64,000 nt of DNA from Ruficoccus amylovorans (GCF_014230085.1 NZ_JACHVB010000035.1:496001-560000), one strand, 5' to 3'. Counted from the stretch's first letter, positions 8,369 through 17,715 are shown. The notes: a model not told the origin generated them from the letters alone. A program made the numbers and translations.

Positions 8369-11300
8369 TTAGACTTCGTCTTCGCTGAGCCAGCGGAAGG
8401 CGATGACCTTGAACTGGCGTCCGAGGCTGTCGGGGTCGGACGGCTCGAAGTAGTCCGGATCGTTGGTGCTGGTGGAAGCCGGATTGACGGGTGTGGGCAT
8501 GCGCTGGACGATGGCCTCGCACCAGGCTTGGCCCTGCACGGCGGCGGTGATCGGGTCCACGGCGTCGCCGTAGGCGCGGATGATAAAGGTGTCCGAGCGG
8601 GCGCTCATGAAGGGGCCGAGCGCCTGCACGATGTCGCCCTGGGTGATCCATCCGGTGGTGGCATCGTAGTGGTAGCCCTGCGAGCCAACTTCAAGGAAGG
8701 GGGAGGGCAGGCCGTCGGTGAGGCGGCCTGCACCGATACCGGCATTGTCAAGGACGGGGTCATTGATGCCGGAGGCATTAATGGCGGCCTGAAGCGCACC
8801 GCGCTGGCCATAGGCGTCGTTGCTGAGGCGGCGGTTAATGAACTCCGAGAGCGAGAAGAACGGCCCGCGTTGCTTGACCTGCTCGACCATGGCGCGGGCG
8901 AGCGTGTCCAACTGCTCATCGCTCAGGGTGCGGTAGCCGTTCCAGACATCGGTCAGGGTGTTGTCCACATCGTCGCCCTGCGAGGGGGAGGCCAGGTGGG
9001 TGTAGAGGCGTTCAAGTGTGCTGCCCCCGGCAGTCGCGCCGGTTTCGGGGTCGAGCTCCAGATCGCCGAGGCTGCCGAGGAAGGCTTTCCAGGCATCGAC
9101 GGAGGTGGAGTTGATATTGAACGCGCCCTCAAGCATGAGGTTGGCGGCGGCGAAGTCGAAGAAGTCGTTCAACTGCGCGGCGGGAATGTCCGTCTCGCTG
9201 TAGTGGATACGCTTGAGGCGGGAATTGGCCGCCACGTAGTCGTCGTCGTTGAGGTCGGCGGGCGTTTCGACGGTGGAAAGGAAAAACGGGTCCCAGAGCG
9301 CGTCATTGAGCAGGTAGGCGGCGTCAATGGCGGCGGGTTCGCCGTCGGTGGTGGCGTAGCCGGTGCCGCTGTCGCGTTCGAGTTCAGTGAGGTCGTCGAT
9401 GAAGACGTTGGGCATGGAGTTGCCGATGAGGAAGGTCGGGCCCATGTTGTTGTCCAGCAGGCGGGCATGCTGGAGCCAGCCCAGCGACAGGATCGGGACG
9501 TCCTGCGGCGGAAGCTCGGCGATGACCGCGGAGGTGACGCCGCTGAGCCCGAAGGAGGTGCCGAAGCGGTCGGCGCTGCTCCAACTGGTCAGGCTCGTGT
9601 CATAGCCCAGCTCGGCTCCCCAGCCGGGGACAATGTACGGGGCCTGCGTGGCGTTGGTGGCGTCGAGGTTGAGCCCGCTGGGGGCGGCCTGGCGGGCGAG
9701 CGCGTTGCTGTGGGTGAGCATGATGGGCTCCTCGCCGCTGGAGAAGTTGGCCGGGTAGTCGTTGATCGGGTAAAGGAAGGCACTCACCTTGAAAACGGGG
9801 GCAAAGAGCGGGTTGTTGATTGCGTCAATGGAGTCACCGGAGGTCCCTGTCATCCCGATACGAGAGAGCGGGCGTCCGCTCAGGCGGCTGAAGTAGCGGT
9901 CGAGGCCGACCGGGCTGTCGCTGGCGGTGTCGAAGAGGTCACGGCTCTGGCCGCCGTCAACATCCACCGGTTCAAGCACGGCCATGCTGCCGATGCTGCC
10001 CTGGGTGCTTTCGCTGAGGTCGTTCCAGTTGCGCCAGACGAATTTCGGCTGCACCGTGGCGCTGCCCGTGGTTGGGTCGATGTCCATGACCGACGGGTCA
10101 ACCGTGACCGTGCCGAAGTCGAGCGTGACCGTGCCGGAGAAGTCGCCCTGATCCAACTCGTTCTCACCGTCATAGGTGGCTGAGGTTCCGTTGGGCAGGC
10201 TGTAAATCTTGACTGAACCGGCCGGCAGGGAGACATCGTCGATCTTGAAGACAAACCCCGCCACTGTGCTGTATCCGGAGGAGGCGCTGGCGTCGGGGAC
10301 GGTGTAGCTGGTCACATTCGCGTGCTGGAAAACACCGTCTATGGACGAGTCGATGCCCTTGTCCGAGGTGGTGCCGGAGCCGATCACCTGGAAGGGGCCG
10401 TTAAGCTGGCCGGAGCCATCCACACCGACGCCATTTTTGGCCAGGACCGGGAAGAGCTTGGCGGCCGCGTCCTTGAGCATGAACTCGACTTCGTAGTTGT
10501 GGGCGGAGAGGGCGACGTTGTACGGGTTCCAGAGCTGGGCACGGATGGCGACATGGACCTTGAGGTCGTACTCCGGAGCGGTGTCGGTGGAGGTGGCGGT
10601 CGGGGTAAACTCCGGCATGAAGTCAAGCTGGGCGCGGACGAGCACGGGGCCGACGGGGTAATCCTCCGAAAGGCCCGCCGTGCGAATGGTCGGGGTCACG
10701 CTGGTATTTGCGCGGTCCTTGAGCTGCGCGAAGGCGCGGAGCTGGTCCCAGGAGGGCGAGCCGGGTGAGAACTCATTGGCCGGGGCCGGGAAATCGGCGA
10801 TGCCCTTGTTGTCGTTGACCAGATTCGCGCCGTATTGGGTGTACTCGGTCACGCCGGTGCGGTCAAAGGCGGGCATGGTGGTGGGCAGCGCACTGCCGAC
10901 GCCTTGCTCGAAAAACGCGGTCAGGTCTTTTTTCAGCCCGCCGTCACGGACATTGGAGAGCACACCCGCGCTGTAAAAAGAGACATCGTGAAAAGCCTCC
11001 CGGGTCTGGGTCTTGGCGTAGTCGCTGCCGCCGCCGTTATAGGCGAGCAGTTCGAGCTGCTTCTGGCTGGCGGCTTTGGAGAAGTTGTCGGCGTCCTTGT
11101 TCGCCTGCAGGTCGAGATCGAGCGCGTTTTCCACCCCGAGACGCTGGGCCAGCATGAGGCTGAGCTTGCCCTGCGGGATACTGGGATCGACGGGCGAGTT
11201 CACGCTGCCGTCGGCGTGCGGGTCGATGGCGTCGAAGCGGGCCTTCACGCCCTCGTCGCCCACCCAGTAGGCGTAGTGGCCGGTGGGGGTGCTGTCGTTG

Positions 11301-11875
11301 CGGACCGTGACCTTGGGCGCGTAAACGCCCTCGGTGTCTTCGTCGCTGACGGAGCCCTCGCCCAGAAGGAGCACGGCTTCGTCGCTGGTGCGGTCAAAGT
11401 CGAGCGCGCTGACGTTGTCGCTGTCGGAGACGAGCCAGGACTGAAAGGTGTTGCCGGTTTCGTTGCGCCGGTCGGCGGTGTTGCGGTAGTTGGCGAGCGC
11501 GCCGCTGCTATGGACGGAGGTGCCGGCGGGGTAGGAGGAGTTCCAGATGCCCGTCCAGTAGGGCTCGGCCACGCCGGTAATGGTGTCCGCGTCGGCGGGC
11601 GTGCTGTCCAGAATCCCCGCCGTGGCGGAAACCCGCTGGTCCGGTCCTGCTACGAGCTGGAGCTGGCCGATGGCGTTTTTCAGCCCGAGGATGGCGTTCT
11701 GGCGGGCCAGGTTCAGGTTGTTCTGCGTCGAGCCGACTTTGGTTTCGATCTGCGTGAGTTGCGAGAGCGTGATCAGCAGCAGAAAAATGAAGCTCATCAA
11801 GGAGATGGCGACGATCAGGGCGAATCCGCGGCTACGACCGTTGATTCCTGCCTGGGGGGGAAGGCAATGACGCAT
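8369..11875 (-). CDS. Verru_Chthon cassette A-type giant pilin-like protein
   Basis: A 1168-residue surface or periplasmic protein. The N-terminus carries a short basic leader, then a pilin-like segment GFALIVAISLMSFIFLLL and an amphipathic helix (TQNNLNLARQNAILGLKNAI), as in proteins handled by type IV pilus or type II secretion peptidases. The large remainder has no recognised enzyme motif. The layout matches the Verru_Chthon cassette protein A family, normally encoded with small pilin-like proteins B, C and D. Those partners are not next to it here. ATG 11873-11875 precedes the basic leader; the longer form lacks support. Function unknown; an adhesive or assembly role is inference. Confidence 0.8.
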   Translation of the reverse strand: MRHCLPPQAGINGRSRGFALIVAISLMSFIFLLLITLSQLTQIETKVGSTQNNLNLARQNAILGLKNAIGQLQLVAGPDQRVSATAGILDSTPADADTITGVAEPYWTGIWNSSYPAGTSVHSSGALANYRNTADRRNETGNTFQSWLVSDSDNVSALDFDRTSDEAVLLLGEGSVSDEDTEGVYAPKVTVRNDSTPTGHYAYWVGDEGVKARFDAIDPHADGSVNSPVDPSIPQGKLSLMLAQRLGVENALDLDLQANKDADNFSKAASQKQLELLAYNGGGSDYAKTQTREAFHDVSFYSAGVLSNVRDGGLKKDLTAFFEQGVGSALPTTMPAFDRTGVTEYTQYGANLVNDNKGIADFPAPANEFSPGSPSWDQLRAFAQLKDRANTSVTPTIRTAGLSEDYPVGPVLVRAQLDFMPEFTPTATSTDTAPEYDLKVHVAIRAQLWNPYNVALSAHNYEVEFMLKDAAAKLFPVLAKNGVGVDGSGQLNGPFQVIGSGTTSDKGIDSSIDGVFQHANVTSYTVPDASASSGYSTVAGFVFKIDDVSLPAGSVKIYSLPNGTSATYDGENELDQGDFSGTVTLDFGTVTVDPSVMDIDPTTGSATVQPKFVWRNWNDLSESTQGSIGSMAVLEPVDVDGGQSRDLFDTASDSPVGLDRYFSRLSGRPLSRIGMTGTSGDSIDAINNPLFAPVFKVSAFLYPINDYPANFSSGEEPIMLTHSNALARQAAPSGLNLDATNATQAPYIVPGWGAELGYDTSLTSWSSADRFGTSFGLSGVTSAVIAELPPQDVPILSLGWLQHARLLDNNMGPTFLIGNSMPNVFIDDLTELERDSGTGYATTDGEPAAIDAAYLLNDALWDPFFLSTVETPADLNDDDYVAANSRLKRIHYSETDIPAAQLNDFFDFAAANLMLEGAFNINSTSVDAWKAFLGSLGDLELDPETGATAGGSTLERLYTHLASPSQGDDVDNTLTDVWNGYRTLSDEQLDTLARAMVEQVKQRGPFFSLSEFINRRLSNDAYGQRGALQAAINASGINDPVLDNAGIGAGRLTDGLPSPFLEVGSQGYHYDATTGWITQGDIVQALGPFMSARSDTFIIRAYGDAVDPITAAVQGQAWCEAIVQRMPTPVNPASTSTNDPDYFEPSDPDSLGRQFKVIAFRWLSEDEV

Positions 11876-12124
11876 GATGGATAGGGGTGGCCGTTCAGGC
11901 GTGGCTGGCGCCGGAAACGGGTATTTAAGGATGGATGACAGGATGGAGAAACGGATTCGCGGAAAACAGATTGAATTCTGCAAAACACATTAGCTCACAT
12001 GAATTATTTATCAGGATGACCAAGGAAATATCTAGTAAAAAACGGGTTCACTGGATTTTTATTGGAAATCTGAAGGAATGTCTCCGCCTGTATTTATGCC
12101 GGAGGAAAAACGTTTTTCATGGAT

Positions 12125-12153
12125 AAAAAAGGCCCCGGCAAGGCTGCCGGGGC
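12125..12153 (-). terminator. Rho-independent terminator of cysJ
   Basis: On the minus strand a perfect 9-bp GC stem (GCCCCGGCA with TGCCGGGGC, 4-nt loop) is followed by TTTTTT. It lies ~146 bp beyond the cysJ stop. Confidence 0.8.
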
Positions 12154-12178
12154 TGACGAAAAATCAAGGAAATGGCTA

Positions 12179-12250
12179 AATGGTTAAAATGGCTAATTGT
12201 TACTTTCCGAGTTCAACATCCAACAATTAACAACCAGCCATTTAACCATT
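12179..12250. repeat. Imperfect inverted repeat downstream of cysJ
   Basis: Left arm 12179-12201 (AATGGTTAAAATGGCTAATT...) matches the reverse complement of 12222-12250 except for one extra A and a 6-7 nt insertion in the right arm. The loop is 20 nt. AT-rich and unlike flanking coding DNA. It could be a remnant of a small mobile repeat or an mRNA 3'-end structure. Confidence 0.6.
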
Positions 12251-12298
12251 GTGGCTATAATATCTCTTGAAACGCATCCAGATGCCAGAGGTGGTATC

Positions 12299-14128
12299 TT
12301 AATACACGTCGCGCTGGTAGCGCTTCTGTTTGCGGAGGTCTTCGAACCAGGTTTGGGCCTGTTCTTCGGACTTGCCACCGGCTTCCTGGGCGATCTTGAG
12401 CAGGGCGTTGTGGACGTCCACTGCCATGCGGTTGGCGTCGCCGCAGACATAGAAGTGCGCGCCCTCTTCGAGCCAGCGGTAAACTTCCTTGCCCTGTTGA
12501 AGCAGACGGTCCTGAACGTAGATCTTCTCGGGCTGATCGCGGGAAAAGGCCACGTCGAGCTTGGTCAGGACACCCTTTTTGAGGTAGTCCTGCCATTCGA
12601 GCTGGTAGAGGAAGTCGTAGTTATACCGCTGATCGCCGAAGAATAGCCAGTTGGCGCCCTTGTCACCGTTGACGGCGCGCTCCTCGATGAAGGAGCGGAA
12701 GGGGGCGATGCCGGTGCCGGGGCCGACCATGATGATCGGGGTGTCGGAGTCTTCGGGCAGGCGGAAATTCTTGTTTTTGTGCGTATAGACCGGGACGGTG
12801 CCTCCGGCGGAGAGGTCGTCGGCGATGAAGGTCGAGGCGACGCCCTTGCGCTGGCGACCGTGGCTCTCGTAGCGGACGGCGGCGATGGTCAGGTGGACCT
12901 CGTCCGGGTGCGCCCGGAAGGAAGAGGCGATCGAGTAAAGCCGGGGCGGCATCTTGCGCAGGATGGAGACCAGTTCGCCGCCGGTGAGCCCCTTGAGCGG
13001 GAAGTCTTCCAGCATGTCAACGACCTGGCGGCCCCACAGGTAGTTGTGGAGTTCGTCCTTGTTCTCGGGGTCGAGCAGGTGAGTGATCTTGTCCGAAGCG
13101 GCCTTTTCGTTGTACTTCTTTAAAACGTTTTTGCTCAGCCCGGTGATGTCATAGTGACGGGTGAGGGCTTCGCGCAGGGTGACTTCGCTGCCGGCATTGC
13201 CGGTGACGCGCTCACGCGGGTCGAAGCAGCAACTGTCAATGATAGCATCGACGACATCCTGTGAGTTGGCCGGGATGAGGGCGAGGGCGTCGCCGGGCTC
13301 GTAGGACATGCCCGAGCCTTCGAGCGAGAGCTCCAGGTGCCAGGTTTCCTTGATCGAGCCGGTGCCGTTGAGCAGGATGCGCTCCTTGAGCAGCGCCGGG
13401 AAAGGGTTTTTCTTATCGTAAACGAGACCGTTGGCCGCAGGGGAAGGGACCGGAGCGGACTTGGAGGCGGCACCATTGACAACTACGGCACGGGCTGGTT
13501 CGGGTCGGGCGACTTTGGCCAGGGACTTGAGAGCACCTTCGAGCCACTTCTGGAAGGGCTCTTCGTAGTCCACGTCACAGTCCGTGCGTGGGTAGTAGCG
13601 CTTGGCGCCGAGGTCTTCCAGGCGCTGATCGAAGTCGCGTCCGATCTTGCAGAAGTGTTCGTAAGAGGTGTCGCCGAGGGCCAGGACCGAAAAGCGCGAC
13701 TGCTCCAGGCGGGGGCAGCTCTTGTCCATGACGGCTTTGTAGAAAGTGCTGGCACTGTCGGGCGGATCGCCTTCTCCCCAGGTGCTGACGATGACGGCGA
13801 GGTTCGTCTCCTTGGCCAGGGACTCGGGCGTGAAGCTTCCCATGTCGCGAACCGTCGGCATAAAGCCCTGGTTCTCGGCAATTTCCTTGGCCCGCCCGGC
13901 GAGTTCTTCGCAGTTGCCTGACTCGGTGCCGAAGAGGATGGTCAGCGGGACTCCCTTGCTGGGGTGATGATGGACCGGCGCGGCGGCGGAAGCGCTCTGA
14001 AGGGCGGCTCCGGCTCCGGCGAGAAAACCGCTCAGCCAGGTATTTTGTTCGGGTGAGAGGGTGCCCAGGGCTTTTTCAAGGGACGCCTTCTGTTCGGCGT
14101 TGAAGGGAGCTTGATCGGGAAGCTGCAT
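12299..14128 (-). CDS. cysJ: Sulfite reductase flavoprotein (alpha) subunit CysJ
   Basis: Diflavin reductase that passes electrons from NADPH through FAD and FMN to a sulfite reductase hemoprotein in sulfate assimilation. Visible in order: an N-terminal [12 protein letters not shown] segment like E. coli CysJ; a flavodoxin domain beginning [15 protein letters not shown]; the FAD site RLYSIASS; the NADPH site [16 protein letters not shown] and FFGDQR; and the family-typical C-terminal RYQRDVY. ATG at 14128 (MQLPDQ) is used; an in-frame GTG at 14146 would add six residues. No cysI neighbour is present, so the partner must be elsewhere, or the protein serves another acceptor. Confidence 0.92.
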   Translation of the reverse strand: MQLPDQAPFNAEQKASLEKALGTLSPEQNTWLSGFLAGAGAALQSASAAAPVHHHPSKGVPLTILFGTESGNCEELAGRAKEIAENQGFMPTVRDMGSFTPESLAKETNLAVIVSTWGEGDPPDSASTFYKAVMDKSCPRLEQSRFSVLALGDTSYEHFCKIGRDFDQRLEDLGAKRYYPRTDCDVDYEEPFQKWLEGALKSLAKVARPEPARAVVVNGAASKSAPVPSPAANGLVYDKKNPFPALLKERILLNGTGSIKETWHLELSLEGSGMSYEPGDALALIPANSQDVVDAIIDSCCFDPRERVTGNAGSEVTLREALTRHYDITGLSKNVLKKYNEKAASDKITHLLDPENKDELHNYLWGRQVVDMLEDFPLKGLTGGELVSILRKMPPRLYSIASSFRAHPDEVHLTIAAVRYESHGRQRKGVASTFIADDLSAGGTVPVYTHKNKNFRLPEDSDTPIIMVGPGTGIAPFRSFIEERAVNGDKGANWLFFGDQRYNYDFLYQLEWQDYLKKGVLTKLDVAFSRDQPEKIYVQDRLLQQGKEVYRWLEEGAHFYVCGDANRMAVDVHNALLKIAQEAGGKSEEQAQTWFEDLRKQKRYQRDVY

Positions 14129-14185
14129 GAGGGGGGACTTTGTCACTATGGGGAGACAACCGGAAGGTTGTCATCGGCGGAAAAG

Positions 14186-14260
<75 letters not shown>

Positions 14261-14622
14261 ATGTGGTTAAAATTCAATAACTTGTGTCGAAGTGTCAAGC
14301 GCGTTCGATGGCCGCTTCCCCAGCCGTCGGGCGGTTGGCGACTGGTCATTCCCGCGGGGCGGAACGACACGTTCGCGAGCTTCGCAAAACACAATTCGGA
14401 ATCTGATTAAGAACACAAGAAGCGCGAAATAGTAGGGGCGGCACGAGCGGAGTCAAGGCGGGAAATGCGCATTTGACATCACTTTTTTATCGTCCCGCAA
14501 TCGGGCGGTTGGGCCGGTTGCGGATCGGGGCTGGATGGGTCGCGATAATTTTCGTGCCGGGTGATGTTTTCAGGAAAATGATTTTGCGCCCGGGCGTGGG
14601 GAGGCCTTCTATTATAGATACT
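14261..14622. other. 362-bp divergent intergenic region, tRNA/hemB
   Basis: Holds the promoter candidate at 14429-14456 reading toward the tRNA, and the leader of hemB. Just before hemB a TATTAT box (14610-14615) sits in CTATTATAGATACTATG with TTGCGC 20 bp upstream, a spacing too long for a standard promoter. No coding potential was seen. Confidence 0.5.
14429..14456 (-). promoter_or_regulatory. Candidate sigma-70-type promoter toward the tRNA
   Basis: On the minus strand TTGACT (14451-14456), a 16-bp spacer, then TACTAT (14429-14434). The -35 matches five of six consensus positions. It stands about 170 bp before the tRNA 5' end, so the precursor would carry a long leader. Confidence 0.45.
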
Positions 14623-15627
14623 ATGCGCAGACTCAACCTTCCGCGCCGTCCCCGCCGCCTGCGGCGCACGGCGGCCATCCGCAACATGGTCGCAGAGACC
14701 AGGCTTACGCCCGCGGATCTGATCCAGCCGTACTTTGTCATCGATGGCGAGGGCGCGCCGCAAGAGATCGCTTCGCTGCCGGGCCAGCGCCGCCTGCCGA
14801 TCCGTGAGTTGGTGCGCGAGTGCGAGCAGCTTCACCGCCTCGGCGTGCCGGGCGTGGCGCTGTTCCCGAGTATCGAACCGGTGCTCAAGGACGCCGCCGG
14901 CTCGGAGGCGCTCAACCCGGAGACGCTCGTCCTGCGGGCCATCCGGGCCGTCAAGCAGGCCGTGCCGGAGCTGGCCATCGTGACGGACATCGCGTTGGAC
15001 CCCTACACCGACCACGGCCACGACGGTATTTTCAACGCCGCGGGCACCGACATGGACAACGACGGCACGGTGGAGATTTTGAGGCAAATGTCCCTGCTGT
15101 GCGCCGAGGCGGGGGCGGATTTCGTCGCCCCCAGCGACATGATGGACGGGCGTATCGAGGCCATCCGCGAGTCCCTGGACGATGCCGGGTTGACCGAGAC
15201 CGCGATCATGGCCTACTCGGCCAAGTTCGCCTCGGCCTTTTACGGGCCGTTCCGCGACGCGGTCGGCAGCGCCTCTGTCGCCGGGACGAATCTGCTGGGC
15301 AAACACACCTACCAGCTTAACCCCGCCAACCGCCGCGAGGCCCTGCTGGAAACCGAACTGGACGAACTGGAGGCGGCGGACGTGCTCATGGTCAAGCCTG
15401 CCGGGGCCTACCTGGACATCATCCGGGACGTGCGCAACAACACCCATTTGCCGCTGGCGGCCTACCAGGTCTCCGGCGAATACGCGCAGCTCCACGCCGC
15501 CGCGCGGCTGGGGTGGCTCGACCTTGAACGCTGCCGCGACGAGAGCCTGCTCGCCATCAAGCGAGCCGGTGCGGACATGATCCTGACGTACTTCGCCGCC
15601 GAAGTGGCCGGTTGCTTTTCCCGCTAA
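14623..15627 (+). CDS. hemB: Delta-aminolevulinic acid dehydratase (porphobilinogen synthase)
   Basis: Condenses two 5-aminolevulinate molecules to porphobilinogen in tetrapyrrole synthesis. The 334-residue protein shows PSDMMDGRIEAIR, the Schiff-base lysine regions YSAKFASAFYGPFRDA and MVKPAGAYLDIIRD, and the C-terminal YQVSGEY. The metal segment reads DIALDPYTDHGHDGI, with Asp in place of the cysteines of zinc-dependent enzymes, so this is the magnesium-type form. ATG 14623 (MRRLNLPRRPRRLRR) fits the usual basic N-terminus; an upstream in-frame extension has no conserved residues. It is 18 bp before the nitroreductase gene and probably co-transcribed with it. Confidence 0.95.
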   Translation: MRRLNLPRRPRRLRRTAAIRNMVAETRLTPADLIQPYFVIDGEGAPQEIASLPGQRRLPIRELVRECEQLHRLGVPGVALFPSIEPVLKDAAGSEALNPETLVLRAIRAVKQAVPELAIVTDIALDPYTDHGHDGIFNAAGTDMDNDGTVEILRQMSLLCAEAGADFVAPSDMMDGRIEAIRESLDDAGLTETAIMAYSAKFASAFYGPFRDAVGSASVAGTNLLGKHTYQLNPANRREALLETELDELEAADVLMVKPAGAYLDIIRDVRNNTHLPLAAYQVSGEYAQLHAAARLGWLDLERCRDESLLAIKRAGADMILTYFAAEVAGCFSR

Positions 15628-15645
15628 ACACGCTTCCTCCTGCCG

Positions 15646-16674
15646 ATGACTCTTAAGGACAGGCTCATAACGCTGATCGGCTACAACCGGGCCTGGGAAA
15701 TCAGGTCCCGGCTCAGTGTGTGCGGGCTGGTCCTTGCCTGTTGGTCAGATTTTCACCGATACCGGCGACACGCATACATCGGCTTCGGCAAGCGCAGCAG
15801 GAAGAACCTCCGCGCGTTGATTATGAAGGATGCCCATCGGGTCGAAAAAGGGCTCTCGCTGGCCGGTATGCGCCCCTTTTTCGGAGAGCGGATGATCGGC
15901 CACCTGCAGATGCTTATCGGGTGCTACGTGGAGAGGTATGGCTACGACTTTTACGCCGATTGCGGCTTGCTGTCGCTACGCCGCTATGTCGGCGCGCACG
16001 ATGCGTTTCGGGGGCAGTCCGGATACGAAAAAATCTCACTGGTCGAAGCCTTTTGTGACACTCACCGCTCGCCCGGTTTCGGTACCCGGGTGGGAGTGGA
16101 TACACTGAGCCGGGAGGAGTTCTTTGAGTGTGCTGATGCCAGTTTCGCGCAATTCGTGGCTGGACGGCGCAGTGTACGTGATTTCTCGGGTAAGCGTATC
16201 GCCCAGGATACTATTCGTCAGGCCGCCGCGCTGGCTCAGCGTTTCCCCTCAGTGTGCAACCGGCAGTCGGTCGAACTTTATTACTATAACGAGCCCGCGC
16301 GGGTGCGGGAAATTCTCCGCCTGCAAAACGGGAACCGCGGCTTTGGCGAGACGCTAGGAGGTGTGGCGGTTATCACGGCGATCGCGGATGAGTTTGAGGG
16401 GGTGGGGGAGAGGAACCAACCTTATGTGGACGGAGGCATGTTCCTGATGAATTTCCTGCTCGCGCTCCATTCGTTGAAAGTCGGCGCTTGTGCTTTGAAC
16501 TGGTCCGTCGGTCCCGGCAGGGACAGGCAGTTGAAAAAACTGCTCGGACTCGATGACGGGCTGGTGGTTATCAGCCTGGTTGGTGTCGGTGAAGTGAGCG
16601 AGCGCCTCAAGATCGCCTGCTCCCCGCGCAAGCCACTCGGCGACGTGTACCGGGGGGATGGAACAATCGCCTAG
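15646..16674 (+). CDS. Nitroreductase-family protein with N-terminal extension
   Basis: Predicted FMN-dependent oxidoreductase of 342 residues. The nitroreductase fold begins near residue 175 with the FMN-phosphate motif RRSVRDFSGKRI, followed by RFPSVCNRQSVELYY and GACALNWSVGPGRDRQLKKLLGL. About 170 residues before it are not part of the core fold. They include a hydrophobic stretch (LSVCGLVLACW) and an Arg/Lys-rich segment (HRVEKGLSLAGMRPFFG), as in nitroreductase-like proteins of polysaccharide loci. It follows hemB closely, but a functional link to heme is not evident. Its TAG stop lies inside the flanking direct repeat CTAGGTCGTG. Confidence 0.78.
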   Translation: MTLKDRLITLIGYNRAWEIRSRLSVCGLVLACWSDFHRYRRHAYIGFGKRSRKNLRALIMKDAHRVEKGLSLAGMRPFFGERMIGHLQMLIGCYVERYGYDFYADCGLLSLRRYVGAHDAFRGQSGYEKISLVEAFCDTHRSPGFGTRVGVDTLSREEFFECADASFAQFVAGRRSVRDFSGKRIAQDTIRQAAALAQRFPSVCNRQSVELYYYNEPARVREILRLQNGNRGFGETLGGVAVITAIADEFEGVGERNQPYVDGGMFLMNFLLALHSLKVGACALNWSVGPGRDRQLKKLLGLDDGLVVISLVGVGEVSERLKIACSPRKPLGDVYRGDGTIA

Positions 16675-16832
16675 GTCGTGCCGTTAGCTTAGTTTCTAAT
16701 AAAAATATTTTCACCGCAGAGGCGCAAAGACGCAGAGCGACCTCTGTATCCACGAAGTTTCTTGTGCTTCTTGTGACTTTTTATGGCCATTAACATTTAT
16801 TAAGAACTTAGCGAACACGACACTAGGTCGTG
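16671..16832. repeat. Intergenic inverted-repeat element flanked by a 10-bp direct repeat
   Basis: CTAGGTCGTG occurs perfectly at 16671-16680 and 16823-16832. Between the copies are inverted arms (about 16675-16706 and 16795-16821, sharing GTCGTG...AGTT...TAATAAA with small gaps). Inside is a CACAGAG-type core (ACCGCAGAGGCGCAAAGA, 16713-16730) with a CCTCTGT counterpart at 16741. Bounded by arms and short direct repeats, it resembles a miniature mobile element. It fills the convergent gap between the nitroreductase and PEP-CTERM genes. Confidence 0.7.
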
Positions 16833-16934
16833 CTTGAATGCCGCCGAATGCGGTAAGCGATTGGCTTCCTCGGGACAAAAAAGACGGAACCATAAAGGTT
16901 CCGCCTTGAAGTGTGTGCTGTGTAAATTGGTCGC

Positions 16935-17660
16935 TCAGGAGCGCTTGAAGCGCCGTCCAAGAAAAAGGATCGCGAGTCCGAGCGCGCCGCCGAGCAAGCC
17001 GAAGCTGCTGGCTTCGGGGATGGCGGTGTAGTTAATGGTGATCGTGGGGGCACCGGCACCGCTATTTGCGAAGAAGAAAATCTCGCGATTGGTGTAGTTC
17101 TCGTCCGCAAGCTTGAGGATGAAGTCGGCGCTGCCACTGGCATTGGCGGAAACCACATCAATCAGAGCCTGACCGCTCAGGGTAATCGTCGAGCCTGTCG
17201 TAATGGCACCGGGGTTAGCCGAGACCGTGGTCAGCAGTGCGTTCGAGTCGTAGGTGCCGCCGGGCTTCGTCCAGGCAGTGCCGGTTTCGGCTACTGTCCA
17301 GGTGGTCGAGGCTCTGTCGTAGTCCTGGGTCAGTTCATACAGATTCAGGGCGACATCGGAGTTAAGGCTATTGGCGTCCTCCCGGCTGGTGGTCAGCGTG
17401 ATGGTCACGCTATCGATGGTGACTTGGCTGAAATCCACCCCGCTGTTGGTCAGGTCGAAAGTAAAGAGTCCGCGCAAGTGGTCACTTGCAGTGGTTGTCT
17501 GACCGACCAGAAAGTTCGTTTCTGTGGGGGTGTTGAGGGCATTGGCGTTACGGATGTAAGCGCCATCGGTGCTGGCGATGGTGACGCTGGCGGCGTTGAG
17601 CGCGGCGGCGCTGCACGCGAAGAGGGTAAGAGCAAGAATGGTCGGAGTTTTAATCTTCAT
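16935..17660 (-). CDS. DNRLRE-domain protein with PEP-CTERM sorting signal
   Basis: A 241-residue exported protein. A signal peptide (MKIKTPTILALTLFACSAAALNA, about 1-23) precedes one beta-sandwich DNRLRE/CBM96-like domain (TDGAYIRNANALNT ... GLFTFDLTNSG ... YELTQDYDRASTTWTVAE ... FFFANSG). The C-terminus IPEASSFGLLGGALGLAILF followed by GRRFKRS is a PEP-CTERM signal: PEP-like motif, hydrophobic helix, basic end. Exosortase would process it to the cell surface. The same domain opens the GH28-like protein at 19560-21983, so both probably meet the same glycan (inference). It lies downstream of the SSS symporter on the same strand. Confidence 0.85.
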   Translation of the reverse strand: MKIKTPTILALTLFACSAAALNAASVTIASTDGAYIRNANALNTPTETNFLVGQTTTASDHLRGLFTFDLTNSGVDFSQVTIDSVTITLTTSREDANSLNSDVALNLYELTQDYDRASTTWTVAETGTAWTKPGGTYDSNALLTTVSANPGAITTGSTITLSGQALIDVVSANASGSADFILKLADENYTNREIFFFANSGAGAPTITINYTAIPEASSFGLLGGALGLAILFLGRRFKRS

Positions 17661-17715
17661 GGGTATTTGGGTTTATTGGTAAGCGTATCCTGGAGGGGGA
17701 ATTTTTAAAGCGGGT

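Larger units (their letters stand above)
11876..12298. other. 423-bp gene-free stretch with terminator and inverted repeat
   Basis: Lies between the start of the pilin-like gene and the end of cysJ. The part near 11880-12120 is AT-richer than its surroundings and probably holds the promoter of the pilin-like gene; I cannot pick a convincing -10/-35 pair. The rest contains the cysJ terminator (12125-12153) and an imperfect inverted repeat (12179-12250). A 63-codon plus-strand reading frame at 11935-12126 has no coding character. Confidence 0.6.

Noticed and set aside
8288-10183. Long open frame (631 codons) on the plus strand opposite the pilin-like gene
   Set aside because: It mirrors codon positions of the large minus-strand gene, as expected in GC-rich DNA, and its Gly/Val-rich product has no domain.
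11935-12126. 63-codon plus-strand frame in the pilin/cysJ gap
   Set aside because: Random-looking AT-rich frame, no start signal and no family.
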